A stretch of 64,000 nucleotides of DNA. Origin: Clavelina lepadiformis (taxonomy: Eukaryota; Chordata; Ascidiacea; Aplousobranchia; Clavelinidae). Positions 1 through 13,200 of the stretch are shown piece by piece; positions within the stretch are counted from its first letter, which is position 1, and each line of letters opens with the position of its first letter. The translations under genes and the position numbers were made by a program. The stretch spans positions 7,192,001-7,256,000 of the forward strand of contig NC_135244.1 of NCBI RefSeq assembly GCF_947623445.1, written 5' to 3'. The notes beneath the pieces were generated by a model that ran no database searches, was not told where the DNA came from, and saw only the letters and a program-made list of their open reading frames with translations.

Positions 1-68
1 ATAGCCATATAATATAAATGGCAATATGGCACTTTTTCTGTTCTTGTTAAACAAGGCGTTAAACTTAC

Positions 69-2090
69 TATTGTCAGGTAGAACTACTGGTTTTTTGGCA
101 GCTTTCTGCAAAGATCCAGTAAGATACAAATCCCTTTCAGTTACAAGAACCTTTGCCATGTGGGGAAATTCAACAATCATTTCACCCATCAGCTGCTCAA
201 ACATATCTTGTTCCTTCATACGTTCCACATCTTCAGCACTGCAATGATATTCAGGGGTTGAAAAAACACTCACTAGTAAAGGTTTGCCATGTTAACTTTA
301 TATACAAACTTATAGCTGTACAAACCTGATAGGTTTTAATTCTTGCAACATTAAAAATCCAAATTTCAATTTCTGCCATAGTGATAAAGACGCAAGCATC
401 CTCTGCATGGTAATTTCAATAGGTCTGTCTCCCAAGTAAAGACTACATCCAGGCACTCTACAATACAAAATGTAAATCAAACTACCAATCAAATCAAATC
501 AAATCAAATAATCAAAGTTTACAAAATCGAAACTATGAGTTTAAAAATGAAATATCATTTACTTGTTGGCTTCATTGAGTGCTTGACGAAATTCACCTCC
601 TGGTGCCATACCTAATTCTTTAGTTATGTGTGCAGACATTTGAAGCATGATATAGAGCACTAGGCCTGATATCAGTCCCTTCTGTATGATAAAATAAAAG
701 GTTTAATGTAATATGCCTTTCACTTTCCTATACTTGCACCAATGAAATCAAGGTTCATATGTGTTATGACCTAAATCTTTATTTATAACCATGACTTAAA
801 ACCTGGTTTATGCATTTTTTAAGCCTATCCATACGGTTTTCATCAGAAATCTCTTTTAGCTGTTCTTCATCAAAAGTCAGGATTTGTGTTCGAGAGTTGC
901 ATAATTCAACAACAACAGTGTCTGGCTGGACAGCTGAAATCACCTACAAAACAACAACAGTGCAGTCTGCTGATAATAAAAACAAAGATAATGCTAAAAG
1001 ACACATAACAAATTTCAAAGGAGTTTTTACCTTTCGAACATCTTCACAGCTTTCTTTACTAAAGTGTGCTGTTCCCACCAAGTACACTTTCTCCCCATTT
1101 GAGCCTTCCAACAGTGATACAGTTTTGGGCAACTGCAAATCATCAGTAAGTTGGCGTTTTCTTAACATCTGTCTCACGAAAGCTGCTTGCTTCATGTAAT
1201 CTAAATTTTTACTGAATTTTATAGATGTTATTCAACAAGAGATGACAGAAAAAGGAAATTGTAAATACTAAGAGTTTTGGTATAAAAGCATCGTTTAAAG
1301 TAACTGCAGGTTAAAAAACGAAAACTTCAAAAAAGGTTTGGTTTTTTGATAAATACATTTCTAAAGATTTCTGCAAAATTACAAGACGCAACATTTACAG
1401 ATTCTTCTGCAATAACAAGTCTAAAAATTGTCTATGATGTCACTTGTTGTGGTTATGACCTGAAATAACCTATAATTGACAAGTTTTATAATGGAGTCCC
1501 AATTAACCGATGGACTCTTGGTCTCTGTTAGGCATTTGTATGGTTTAAGTTTGTATCAGCCTAATAAACTATGCATAGGTCAATCAATTTCATAGCAACA
1601 GGTAATTTTTAGAAAAAAACTAACCACTAAGTAACATCATTTCTTGCTACCTTTTTATTGATTTGTAGCTAAACAAAGAAAGCAACAGCAAGGTTTAAAT
1701 AAAGATAAACTTTTCAATTATAATATGTAGTAAGACATGTTTCTAAATATCATGTGACAGCTATTTAAAAGCATATCAGTGTAAGGTTGTGTAGGTACCA
1801 ATTTCTTCCATGTTGTCTTGATCCTCTTCACTTTCAATGTCTGTCCACTCATCAATTTCATCATCACTTTGAGTTTTGGATGTGGTCTCGTTTGTTTTCG
1901 CACCATTACTCTTCTGTGCTACTGGTAATTGATCTAGCATTTTTGAGTTTACTGAGGCATTTTGATTAGGATTTGTTTTATCACGGTTTATTGCATTTTT
2001 TACACCATTCTCGTTTCCTTTAAGGTTATTTTGGTTTTCTTCTGATAGGGCATTAGCATCTTCATGAATAACATCACAGGAGTTTTCCAT
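69..2090 (-). CDS. TRABD: TraB domain-containing protein (TRABD-like), 3' end beyond window
   Basis: Six exons are visible: 1799-2090, 1031-1200, 803-943, 563-681, 326-457 and 69-238. All are bounded by AG/GT and joined in phase, giving about 341 residues before the model leaves the window at a GTAAGT donor at 67-68. Residues 1-97 are an acidic, Asn/Ser-rich leader of low complexity. The TraB domain starts in the second exon with LPKTVSLLEGSNGEKVYLVG followed by TAHFS. This contains the GxxH motif that is conserved in the TraB/Tiki fold and is thought to take part in metal or catalytic chemistry. It is followed by a PDTVVVELCNSR strand, also typical of TRABD. Vertebrate TRABD/TRABD1 proteins are poorly understood and have been linked to mitochondria; that is family knowledge, not visible here. 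The start is the only ATG of exon 1 in frame (2088-2090). The C-terminal exons are missing because of the window edge, not through damage. Confidence 0.9.
487..512. repeat. Short AATCA microsatellite
   Basis: About four to five tandem copies of a pentanucleotide (AATCA/ATCAA) lie inside an intron of the TRABD-like gene. It is simple-sequence DNA with no other signal. Confidence 0.7.
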
Positions 2091-3184
2091 CAATTTTGGA
2101 AAAACTTACTTAGAATCAGCTTAAATGTTTTTAAACCACTGTAACACAGCATGCATTAAAGTTTGTGATTCTCAAACAAATTATAAATAGCCTATATATT
2201 TTCTGACAAACTAAAGAGTAAATGGGAGTATTTCAATATTTGGGGAAATCAGTTTGTATAGAAACATCACTAGTCTTACTAATACGTTTTTCCATTTTAA
2301 TAAAAAAGATGAAGGGCTGGTTATATATATTCTAAAATGTGCATGTAAATTCAGCTTGTACAATACAGTATGCAAAATATTTAACTACTTTAAAATAGTG
2401 ACATTTTTCATGTACATGTGTCACCAGCATGGCGAAGAAGCTAGAGTTAGTCTGACTCTGGACAAACCAATACAGCTGACAAATGTTACAAGAGAGTGAA
2501 TATTTCACCGAAAGTAGGTCAAGCAGCCCATAGTTAAAAATAGACAGCTAGGTTAAGAGAATTAGTATGCAAAACTTGATTTTATTATATATTCATTTAT
2601 ATTATTTCGGGTTTAATAAAAGTTAAGACCTAGGTTAGAAGGTAGATTTAAGTTAGGCTTAGACTACTATGTCATAACATTTAAGTTAAGTTAACAATAA
2701 ACTGTGATAAAGAGCTTTGAAAAAGCTAACCAGCAACTCTGTCGAGGTTGTAGCTTACCACCTTATCTTGTGATCATAAAATAAAAATATTTCAAGCAAA
2801 TCACAAGGAAGGCAAGAGTAACAATGCCAAAGTCAACTACAGTAAACAACATTTCAAGTAACACAATAGAAAGAATTAGTTAAAGCAATTTTTTGCAAAG
2901 CCAGACGTACATTAAACATTACCACATATCTCTGTATCACAGGACTGTGAACAAATGTAATTCAGAGGAATGCTCCAAACCAAACACAATTTCTAAGCTT
3001 GAAAGGACTGTTGATCTGCAGTCAGAAAATATAGTTCAAGAACAAAAGGTTAAAGCATCATATAAATTATAAACATGCAAATTTTGAAATTGGCAGGTAA
3101 TTTGCCAAAGAATAAGTTATGTAATTTTCAGAAATAAAAAATTGTTAAAGTATATAATGCTCTACTGGAAAGTTCGAATGCTTC

Positions 3185-3345
3185 TGCACCAATTTTCTGG
3201 TGCAGACTTACCGCTTTGTCCTATGTTCTATGTTAAAAGCATTATGGCTTTACATTTGTTGATGAATTTTTTTGGAGCACTGAAAGCAAACTAAGTAGGG
3301 CATACATGCTTAGCACCATAGTCCTATGCATTACAAATTAAATGT
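3185..3345. repeat. Diverged direct repeat, copy 1
   Basis: This copy contains CACCAATTTTCTGGTGCAGA, a CCTATGTTCTATGTT stretch and GCACTGAAAGCAAACT, in that order. The same order of related words recurs at 3895-4085. It is probably a copy of a dispersed non-coding element, and no coding potential is seen. Confidence 0.55.
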
Positions 3346-3894
3346 AGAATAATAGTTTAGACTTTTGCTCAAAAAATGACTTCAGTTTGAACAGTTAAAA
3401 CAGTTGTAACGGTCATAATCACATTGAAAAAGTAGGTTATGATGTTTCCAGGGGGTCCTATTATAAATGGTTCTCTCATGAAATATAAAATCATTTATAA
3501 ATATATTTTACTGCAATGTTTTCTATGGTACGTTGAAAGCTATTGCAACCCCTAGAAAAAAGGCTAATAGACCCCAGGTTGAAAACCACTGGTCTATGGT
3601 CATGTGAGTTGTGTTATTTTCAGGTCATATGACATGACATGATAAGGCTACAAACAAAGCCAGAATAACGATGACAGCTTATGATGCCCCCATGTTGGGT
3701 GAAATACCGAAAAAGCCTAGACTTGGCCTATCGGCTTGAAAACAAAAAATCAATATAAGTTAAACAATTATAGCCTAAAACTGTAAAACTAAACAGTGTT
3801 TAAGATGAAACATGCAACATTGGCCATCTTAACCATCAAGCTCAACTGATGGCTACTCGAGAGTGGAAAGTTTATTTGATGCATCGGGCGCAGA

Positions 3895-4085
3895 AAGTTG
3901 GCTTCGGCACCAACTTTCTGGGTCAGAATTGCTGTTTTACCCTATACTCTATACTATAAATATTATGTTTGCATGACGCAAACTTTGGCATTACATTTAT
4001 TGACGCACTGAAAGCAAACTTTCCGATAGGGCCATCAAAATTACAAAACACTGTCAAGATGCAACCATAGGGTCTGGTATACAAG
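3895..4085. repeat. Diverged direct repeat, copy 2
   Basis: This is related to 3185-3345 in the same orientation: CACCAACTTTCTGG, CCTATACTCTATACTATA and GCACTGAAAGCAAACT appear in the same order. Several indels separate the two copies, so the duplication or the two insertions are not recent. Confidence 0.55.
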
Positions 4086-4719
4086 TGCACAACCAGATGT
4101 TGTCTCAATTTGAGTAGTTGGGGTCTAGAAGACAAAGGCATCCTATGGTTGTGAGCTTGTATAATTTATGCTTATGTTAAATTTATGCAGCCTGTTAGTG
4201 TACACATTCGATCATGGGTAGGCTAGTTTGTTTCATTGGTGAGTTAGTAATAACTGTCTGGATATTATCAAGTGGCGAGGGAGTCCAATCCCTACAACGC
4301 TAAGGACAAGACACAAAGTAAGAAGAGAAAAGGTGACAAGATGTGATTCCACTAGAGTGAAAAATGTTTAAAATCATCGATGCGTAACAAATAAGCAAAT
4401 CTGGATTCATTCATTGAGCCATAACGATTGTCTGAATTTCGATTAGAATAGATGAAAATTTATCCAGCCCACATATAGCCAGAGATTGATTGATAAATTT
4501 ACAGTCCTAGCAGCCATGTTACAGAATGTGTTAGCTACGAAATGCACTGGGGAAAAACAGAATAGATGCACATTTGTGTTAGTGCGTCTGTACACTCAAG
4601 ATCTTGGCGAATCCTGCCATGAACTACAGACCGGCTTTGTGCAAGTTCCAATTGTCACATATTTTTAATTTTTTATTAATTTTTTGATGTTTTATGTAGT
4701 GTTCCCCGAATTTAGAATC

Positions 4720-4880
4720 GTCCACCATGTCCACTGGTCCTGGTGGAGCAGGAGCAAGTGTCAATGGTGTCTTTAACGCCTTGCCCAAAGCAAGGGCGTT
4801 ACGACGGTATGGCACCACTCGAATACAGAACACAAGCTACATTTGCTGGGAGGCCAGTATTCACACCACTTGGCTACCGA
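4720..4880 (-). repeat. tRNA-derived SINE copy 1
   Basis: On the minus strand the sequence reads GGTAGCCAAGTGG (a tRNA A-box form). A degenerate B-box region follows, then GGCAAGGCGTTAAAGACACC and a CTTGCTCC...ACCAGGACC tail. The same order (A box, B box, GGCAAGGCATTAA-type block, ACACTTGC block) occurs at 46420-46560 and 59200-59333, so the three are copies of one family. It resembles a Leu/Ser-type tRNA head. The cloverleaf is degraded, so it is not a functional tRNA gene. Confidence 0.6.
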
Positions 4881-5018
4881 GCTGACAAAGTAGCCCATGA
4901 TACAACCAAACAATGAAAATAGGCCTGCTAGTAGTAGGCCTATTTGCAATGTTTACTAATCTTAAAGATTATAAGATTGCTATAGGATAGGAAGCCAGAA
5001 TTCAGTACATATCACAAC

Positions 5019-5437
5019 TATAGCCTAGGGATGTAGGAATAATACAGAACAATTGACTCTTCTAGAATAACCTAGAATAATTTTTTCCGGATCTATAATT
5101 TCGAATCCTATTCTAGAATGGCATAAAAACTATAAAAAATTAAGCACCCGCAGTGCTTTGTTTTGCCTTGCAATAGACTCACAAAATTACTATGGTTCAA
5201 GCAAGTTGACAATTGACATGACGCACTGTTTATTTCATGACGATTAACGAACCCAGCGATTAATATTGAAATGTGAAATAAAAATCGACAACAACATCTC
5301 CTGCACGTGTCAATGAAAACTTTCAATCATAACATAAAACCGGTTCCTAAAATTCGGAAAAATTACAATAATTGAACTTGAATCTTTTGAGATTCGGATT
5401 TTGTTTAGAATTCTTTGTTCAAGAATGTGCATCTCTA
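5019..5437. mobile_element. hAT-like nonautonomous element
   Basis: The 8-bp word ATCACAAC occurs at 5011-5018 and again at 5438-5445, as expected for a hAT target-site duplication. The right end reads GTGCATCTCTA and its complement (TAGAGATGCAC) matches TAGGGATGTAG near the left end (5026 onward), a form typical of hAT terminal repeats. The left terminal repeat starts 7 bp inside the apparent duplication, which is odd. There is no transposase frame. Confidence 0.6.
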
Positions 5438-7258
5438 ATCACAACAGTTCGAAGGGAATTTCCCTGTATGTTCCAAATGCGACTTACACATCCTAAAGTT
5501 AGTATAACTTTAAATAATTAATCCTTACTATTCTAGGAAACCGAGTTTGCGGAAACGACTTATTTGCAAAAAGGGTACAACGTTTCTGCAATTAGTTAGG
5601 GTCTACATGTTAGTTGATTTTACACTACGATCTGTTTACCCGTTACCGTATTCTAACAAATCATAATCAGGCTATTAGCCTCATAAATCAAAACAAAATA
5701 CATAAATACCGTAATCAGATCACAAATAAGCCAGTTAGTTACTGCACCCACAACAAATTATGCCCATCGGTACATTATCGCTGTTACTTGTATAACATGT
5801 TCGGTAGACTTATTCCTAATCAGGCTATATTTTGTGGGTGGTGTTAAGAATACGAGTGTAACTTAAAGCGATTTTCTTTACGGTTGAGAGCGAGAAATAA
5901 GTTGTATAATTTTAACCTCATTTCATAACCGTAAGTAAATGTGCAACAAAAACGGCTGCATTTTTTCACGGTCCCAGATTTTATAGCTTTTAATGTACAC
6001 TTCTAGAAAATTGACTACTTTTCTTAAGATGTGTTTTTGCTGTAAATGAATTTGACTGAGTTTTTACCGCCAGAAGGCAGATATGAGCAAACATATATTC
6101 GCAAAAATTAACCATCATGGTATACAATACACTAAATACAGTATCCTCAGCAGTTAATATCCTTGTTCACTTTATTACTGTGAATTTGGTGATTGCGTTT
6201 AATCCCTCCTAGTAAGTCGTTCAATACAATCAAACTTAATATATTTCTACTTTCTAGCTTTAAGAAATCCCGGGTTTTTAGAAAAGAACATAAGCTGCAG
6301 ATACATAAATTGAGCCTTCTTGACGCAAAACAGCTTTCTTTGTACAAGTTGATTGGTAATATTTGCAGTTAAATGTAGAATACACCATGCATAAAATATC
6401 GTTTAAGGCCTACCTTAATTAAAACAAAAATGATATATCAACTTTCTTATAGGTGTGTCAGTGTAACAAAAATACATCAAATATGTACTTAAAGAACAAA
6501 AACGCATGGTTGTTCAAAATAGACAGTGTGGGTGTGTTCCAAGAATTTTAAGAATTTTAAGAATTTTTTATATTATTTTAGTCTTAGGGCCATTTCAACC
6601 ATTCAAATTGAGCAAGATAATGGATTGACAAGTAAATGAATTGACGTGAAAAATTAGCAAAGCTATAGCAAATAAGCCACAAACAAATTTTGTTAAACAA
6701 AACGACATCCACTTTTAAAAAAGTATTTAAATAAACAAGAGATTAAAACTGTGAGATTTGTAAAACACTTCTAACAATTACAATCCAGTAAAATGAATTG
6801 ATACATACTCGTGGAAAAGAGTAGGTTCTATTACAAAATTCTTTAAACTTTAGTTTAATGAAGAAAATTCAACACGAAGAGGTATTTTGGAAATAATCAA
6901 TAAGGAAGAATGCTGCCAATTAGGAACTTGTGTTTTCATTAATTCGTGTAACAAACGCATGTAAAAATAAAACAAAAGCATACGAAAAACAGAACAAAGC
7001 GAGGGATAACAGTTCAATCAGAGTTGCATCGATAAAAAATTTGGAACAAACATAACATACTTTAACTTAACAAAATGGGGCTTCCGAAAATACCCTAGTG
7101 CAGAACTAAACAAACTATAGGCAATTTGAAAATCGAGGCCAGTCGAACTTTCAAGGTAACGAGTTGAAAATTAGAAAATTACTAAGTTTTATCTAGATAT
7201 TGAGATTTAATCTTGCACTGGTATTTTCGGTTAAACGCGCTGATTTGATTGTGTAAGG

Positions 7259-10200
7259 TCATAAAGCTGCCTGCATCAGAATCCACATCGCTCCAGCGCT
7301 AAGCAGTCCGGAGACGGGTACAGTGACAAACCAGGCAATACCGATGTTGCCGACAAGACGCCAGTCAACAGCTGTCCTTGACCGCAACCAGCCTATAGAA
7401 ACTACAGCTCCAACCTACATGAAAGCAAATTGTAAGTTGTTATAAGCAGACGCAACAGCTAACTGAGCTGATTGAAAGGAACCGTTTTAACATAAGTTAT
7501 TTACAGTATATGTTATTAACCCGGTAATTATAAATTTGTTATAAAGCTATATAATTAAAATTATTTATTATACATACAATTTCCTTAAAAAAGGTTACAT
7601 AATAATATTATGTATCTATAATCTAAAACTTACTTTACAGTGCGTGGTAGAAACTGGAAGCCCAATATTTGAAGCCACAAGTACAGTAATCGCAGTCATA
7701 AGTTCAACACAGAAACCTCTGCGAAGTACAGAAAATAATATCACTTGTAGGCAACAACAAACAAAAAATCAGCCTAGCTAGCTGTAGGTACACACTATCG
7801 TTTCTGTTACATATCTATAACAATTATCCATTTTACTGTAGTTTATATTTTTAAAACGATGAAATCCTTTTGTAGACTGCATGGTTCAAGTATCGCTGTG
7901 TGTGTTTGTGCTGTCTGCCGCCAAAATCGTCACACAAGTAGTTCTCACCGGGATGGTGTAACCCTGGTCAAGTCACTTCCAATTGTCTGGATAACGCGTC
8001 TTCCCAGGACCCATAGCCCAGCACTTATGCCCACTCCCCCGTATACAAGCAGGTACCACGGTGTAAAAGCTTTCTGCGCGACCTCGCCCGACTGGAAGAC
8101 GATCCACAATGCTATGAGCGGTCCAATAGCATTGCTGCAACAATGATTTAAAAGATTACGTCAAAGAAAAAGAAAGTTATAGTTTGGGAATTTTCAAACG
8201 TTTGCTTGTACTACCCCTTTAACAAATGTTGACGCCCAGCGGAAACTAAATATTTACTGAAGTGCTTAAGGAAGAATAGTAAATCTAAAAGCAAAAATGA
8301 CGTGAAAGATCACATGACAAAAAAAGGAAGCAAATTTAAAAATTATCACACAGTAAACCTGACGTCATTTCCGCCGTGAGCGAAACTAGCAAAGCACGCG
8401 GTCATAATCTGAAGGAATGAGAAAAGCTCTTTGACCACTGGAGGGTCTTCTTCATCTTCGTCATCCGTTGAACCGGATTCCAGAAGTTTCTGTCGAAAAC
8501 AAGCTTTAGGTCACGTAACCGTAAACGTTTTATGGTGAATGTGCGTCGCGTCAAAATACATCACAATTTATAAATTGCTGTTTGCTGAATATGTTCTCCA
8601 CAACCTTACCTCTTCCTTTTCGTCTTTTTCTTCCTTTTGCTTCAAAGTACGCAGATCCTTTAATTGTAAAAGTTTTGTTTTACACAACAACACCACATTT
8701 CAAACCACGAACAACAGTTACAAAAAGTTCTAACTTAAATATCGACAAAATCGCATCGCATCACATATTGACAAAATCTACTTACTGTGGTCTTCATCTG
8801 ACCGTTCGTCCGTTCGACTTTGAATTCAACGTTTTTCACTGGAATTAAAGAAATAATATAAAATAACACGTTGCAACATGTCTGAAACGAAAATGGCTCT
8901 TGGAAGAACAAAATGCGCTGATTCACAATACAAATTAATAGCGTTGTGATTTTGAAATTTCGAAGAGAAACCATACTGGATGCGAATTAAGGTAAAAGTT
9001 CACATCAATATTTCATTTCATGGGGTATTTGTGGTCAGTAATCAAACCTTGTTGAAGTAGACAGCACTTTGGTAAACATACTGTCGTTTTTTAGTTCAAA
9101 GAACGCAAACAGCAACCAAACGTCACGCCCACCATACACCCAACTCAGTGGTAAGCAAGCGTTGTTACGCTTTTGCGGTTTTGTTATCGACAAAACATAA
9201 CACGGTAATCTCTATGAGGTTAGAAGTTAAATAAGCAAATGTATGCCGACACCGTTTATGAAAAGCGATAAATTTTTTGTCGCCAGTAACCAAAACGCGT
9301 TAAGTTACTGTATATGTTCAAATGGGATGCAGATTAAAGTCAAAAGTCTGATTTCAACTGGACTTCGGCCTTAGGAGCTAAGTTTTACGACATAAATGTA
9401 CAAAGGCCGTCACGAGTTTGCACTGCAAGAAAACATACTTTGAACTTAGGTTTCTTTCAAAACAACGGCCATTGTTATAATTACTGTATAGATCGTGCTG
9501 CAATTACCAAGCAAAACGAAACGCTTTAATTCACTTTAAGCAATTCTTCATGGAAATCATTTCATCGAAGCCGCAACGATGACCATGTCTTGACCAGTTA
9601 GGGACATTAAGTAACCGCTGCACAATGTTATTAGATATTCAACAAGAAACACATTTGCCCTTAACTTTATCTCTATGGCAAAAATGAATAATTGCGATCA
9701 CCATTTTTGCTGGAGGATGAGCTGGCTTCCTCCTCATCACTTAAAAGAGAGTCAACTTTCTCCATTAAAGTGGTTGAGAAACTTTTCTGCGTTACCTGTT
9801 GCGTAAATGTTTGACTAGGTAAAAACAATGTTTGAGATAGTACATAATGTGTACCAATACAAAACTAGAGCTGCGTAAAATGCTATGGAAGAATGTACAA
9901 GGGACGATAACACAAACTTTAAAGACATCCCGAACCAAAACAAAGATGTAAAGCAAACATAGTAAATCAAAAGCCCACCATGTTGCTTTTGTCATACGGG
10001 GTGTCATATCCAGAATCGCAATGAGTCATAAATTTGTCTGAAGTGCTGTCCTCGCTAACTTTGATTTCGGCCATCTCTGCAAAATATGATATACAGTATT
10101 GGTAAATATTTATCTCGACCTACGCCTTGGCGCCCAAACGTATGTATTGACGTCAAACACGCCATGAAAGATTGTATTCAGTAATAAAAACGTCACAAAA

Positions 10201-13200
10201 CGAAGGGCATGGTCCTAAAGGTTTGATTACACAATTTTATTGCTTTCGTGTTTGTGAGTTTCAACCAAAAGCGTTGTGGTTGGTCAAAGGAGGTAGAAAC
10301 TTTATCGGCCTAACTTTGCTTACTCTGTTCAGCAGGCAACGCGCTGATTTTTCTCCGAATCCTAGGAACGGCGATGAAGTGAACTAGCAAACCAGTCAGC
10401 AACATCACGCCAAGTGCAATTACTATGATTTGCCAGAGCAAAAGGTGGTCTAATCCTATAACTGCAAGAAAATGAAAACAGTTCACAAACCGCCACAAGT
10501 AAAATCGGTGGTCATATATGCGGCAAAGACATTTGCGCTTTATTTACACATAACCGGTTCATGAACATTAAATACTTGAAAGTATATTTATGTGACCCGT
10601 TGTAATAAAGACAATCGATTACCCAATATTCTACAGTAAAATAGTGGGTTCGCCCGATCGAATTCTGATTAAAGTTCAATCAATATGCGATGAGAAATAA
10701 TAATACAACTCATCTTACGCGGAGCACCAGCGTACAGAATTGAAAATACATTGATTCCAATTGTGAGAGCGTAAAAGAACGGCAAAAGAAGAAGTCCGTT
10801 CGGAACCGGATCCGTCTGCAAAGGAATGATAAAACCTATAATTAATCAATGGTTGGTGCTACGTATTAACTGGAAGCATAAACGAAAGCGGCAACCACCT
10901 TTTTTAGTACCACATAAGTGATGAAGAGGTAGAGCGCGACAGAGGCAATTCCAGATAATACTGGCGATAAAAACCAACTTGCAACTGTAATGAAAACAAC
11001 AAATTTAAATTTACCGCATACTGTATCAACAAACGGAGCTAATAGCATTAAATAAACGCTTTGCGTTTCAGTTAGGTCTAGGTGGAGTATTTATTGTATA
11101 TAGTATATACTATATAGTATACGGTATATCCGAACTATCTGCTACGTATTGCGCGAATGAAAACTTTCACCCCGTCACGGCAACAGAAGAGCAGTTAAAA
11201 ATATGCACACTAAACGAAGCGGTTTTCCAATAAACATAACCGAACTTTGGTAACGGAGCACGAAGTATTGGAAAAACGTGGTAGCTTACTTGCTCCATAC
11301 AAGGCGGGGTTTTCGCAAATACAGTACTGTACTGCTTTTTATCTCATCAACCAGCCGAACGTACCATATGACTTGTTATAATTGTGTCATCAACATAAGT
11401 TCTATAATAAAGTTAGTGGTGTTGTTTTTGTATACGGAAAGAAGACTGTACCTGCACTTAATTTTCGGAAAACAACAAATTGCAAACAGTCTGTTTGTGA
11501 AAACTTGTCGCATATGCGTCATAATAACTTTATCTGACCACATGCGTGGCGATAACACTGCAATTTCATATCAGCCCAGCGATTATACTCATCGACCGAT
11601 CAACAAAAAACTCATTAAAAACAAGCTACAAACAACTATTATTTTTCCTATATGTGGAGTAAGAGTGAAACAAATATGGCTAATCAACGTCAAATATACT
11701 TTGGAATTCAAGAATTAGGGTTAGAGAAAAACTTAGCTGTAACAGAGTTTCCTCTTGGAAAACTCCAACTCAAGCACACGTGCACTGTTCAATTATTTCG
11801 CGAAGTTGAAGTGTATGTATTTTAAATGTGGTAGTTGGTATTTCTTAAGAATTTACTAATTTAACAAGTATTTGCAGAGAATTTTGGTTAGTAATGATCG
11901 AAAACGGCTTAAATTTCCGTTTATAGAACATTAAAAACGTTTTACAAGGTACTTAAAATCAAATGTGGACACATAAAGTGGTCGTTTACGAACCCCGAAG
12001 GTCGTTGTTCGATGGTGAAAGGTCCTCATTATCGGCTCAAACTTTCCCAGCTATTGTTATTACATCATCGTGACGAAGAAACTGCGTGATCGTTGCTATT
12101 TATTGCGTAAGTTCCGCGTGACTTCAAGGGGACAAGAGCGTGAACAGACGGTGAGAAGACATAACCATGATGGCATTGCAATGACGTGTAAAATGAAACG
12201 TGGTGACGTGATACCACCGGAATTGTTCGCATGAGTAACTTGCGCTAAAATAACGGAATTTATTCACACTTTTCGTGCCAAATGCCACGTGTGATTTTAG
12301 TTTTTTAGCGTAGCCTATGCTACATGGTCTTTGACGTTTCCCAGAGGTAGCAAAAGCGACTGCCTATACTGTATTTTCACCTAAATAGGCTACTGCATAA
12401 TAAGTATCTATTATACGATACAAAAAAGTTATGTTTTTCTAGTTCTTTTCTTGTTAAAAAAAAACGTTTTATACCGAAGTACTTACCAATCAGTCCAAGC
12501 TTGGTCCAGTTGACACCCTGCAATCCAATAGCGACCAACGAAAAACCAACGCAAGCACCAACAATACTGTGAGTACCGGATACGGGAAGCTTGAATACGG
12601 TGGCAATCAACTGCCAAACAGCTGAACCTGCAAAAATTCAATAGTAACTTTTATTTCAGTGCCTTTCAGTTACCGCGGATTAGTTTAATTTGTGGTATAA
12701 ATCACAAATTTCGTTGACCCAGGTTGAGAGTTGCAATTTTTGATAAGGTTGGGCCATTACGCGGGATTCCGTTTGAAACAAGGGGTCACCAGCGGTCGAA
12801 ATGTCGGCTACCAATGATGTTAAATGCAACCAAGTCAATGACTCATTTTTCAAACCTGGGGCGTGCTACTCACCGAACATGGCGCTCAAATTCCCAAGCA
12901 TCAGTATTGTGACGCCATTTTCTATGTCATTGTACATTGTGACATCGATGATGCCCTTTCTTATAGTCTCTCCAACTTTGGCGCCCAACAAGACAGCACC
13001 AGTAGTTTCGAAAATTGTAGCCAAAATGCATGCCTTTTGTGGGGAAAACTCAATTAATCGACATGGCAACCGCGCATAGACCTGATGGACAGGTCCCGCT
13101 GTGCTGGTTTTACGTAAAAATGTTCGTAAAATACGGTTTTATTTTCCATACTATAGAATAGACCCTACGTTCTGCTTGATAAATTACCACCTACCTGCTT

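Larger units (their letters stand above)
2091..7258. other. Intergenic region with repeats, no gene recognised
   Basis: No open frame here resembles a known family or links into a spliced model on either strand. It holds a dispersed repeat at about 2430-2600 that recurs near 58690-58770. A diverged direct repeat pair lies at 3185-3345 and 3895-4085. A solo hAT-like end lies at about 3570-3591, a tRNA-derived SINE at 4720-4880, and a hAT-like element at 5019-5437. The promoters of the TRABD-like gene (right of 2090) and the 3' UTR of the PiT gene (left of 7259) must lie here, but I could not delimit them. Confidence 0.6.

Noticed and set aside
3400..3591. Complete hAT-like MITE ending GAAAACCACTG
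   Set aside because: Only the right end is recognisable. No left terminus or duplicate of GTCTATGG was found, so it is treated as a solo fragment within the intergenic entry.
11278..11718. 146-codon plus frame inside a PiT intron
   Set aside because: AT-rich, no motif, no plausible splice partners. It lies between two firmly placed PiT exons on the other strand.
12715..12865. Possible MITE with CCAGGTTGAGAG / TTTCAAACCTGGGG ends next to a PiT exon
   Set aside because: Terminal similarity is short and no flanking duplication matches.
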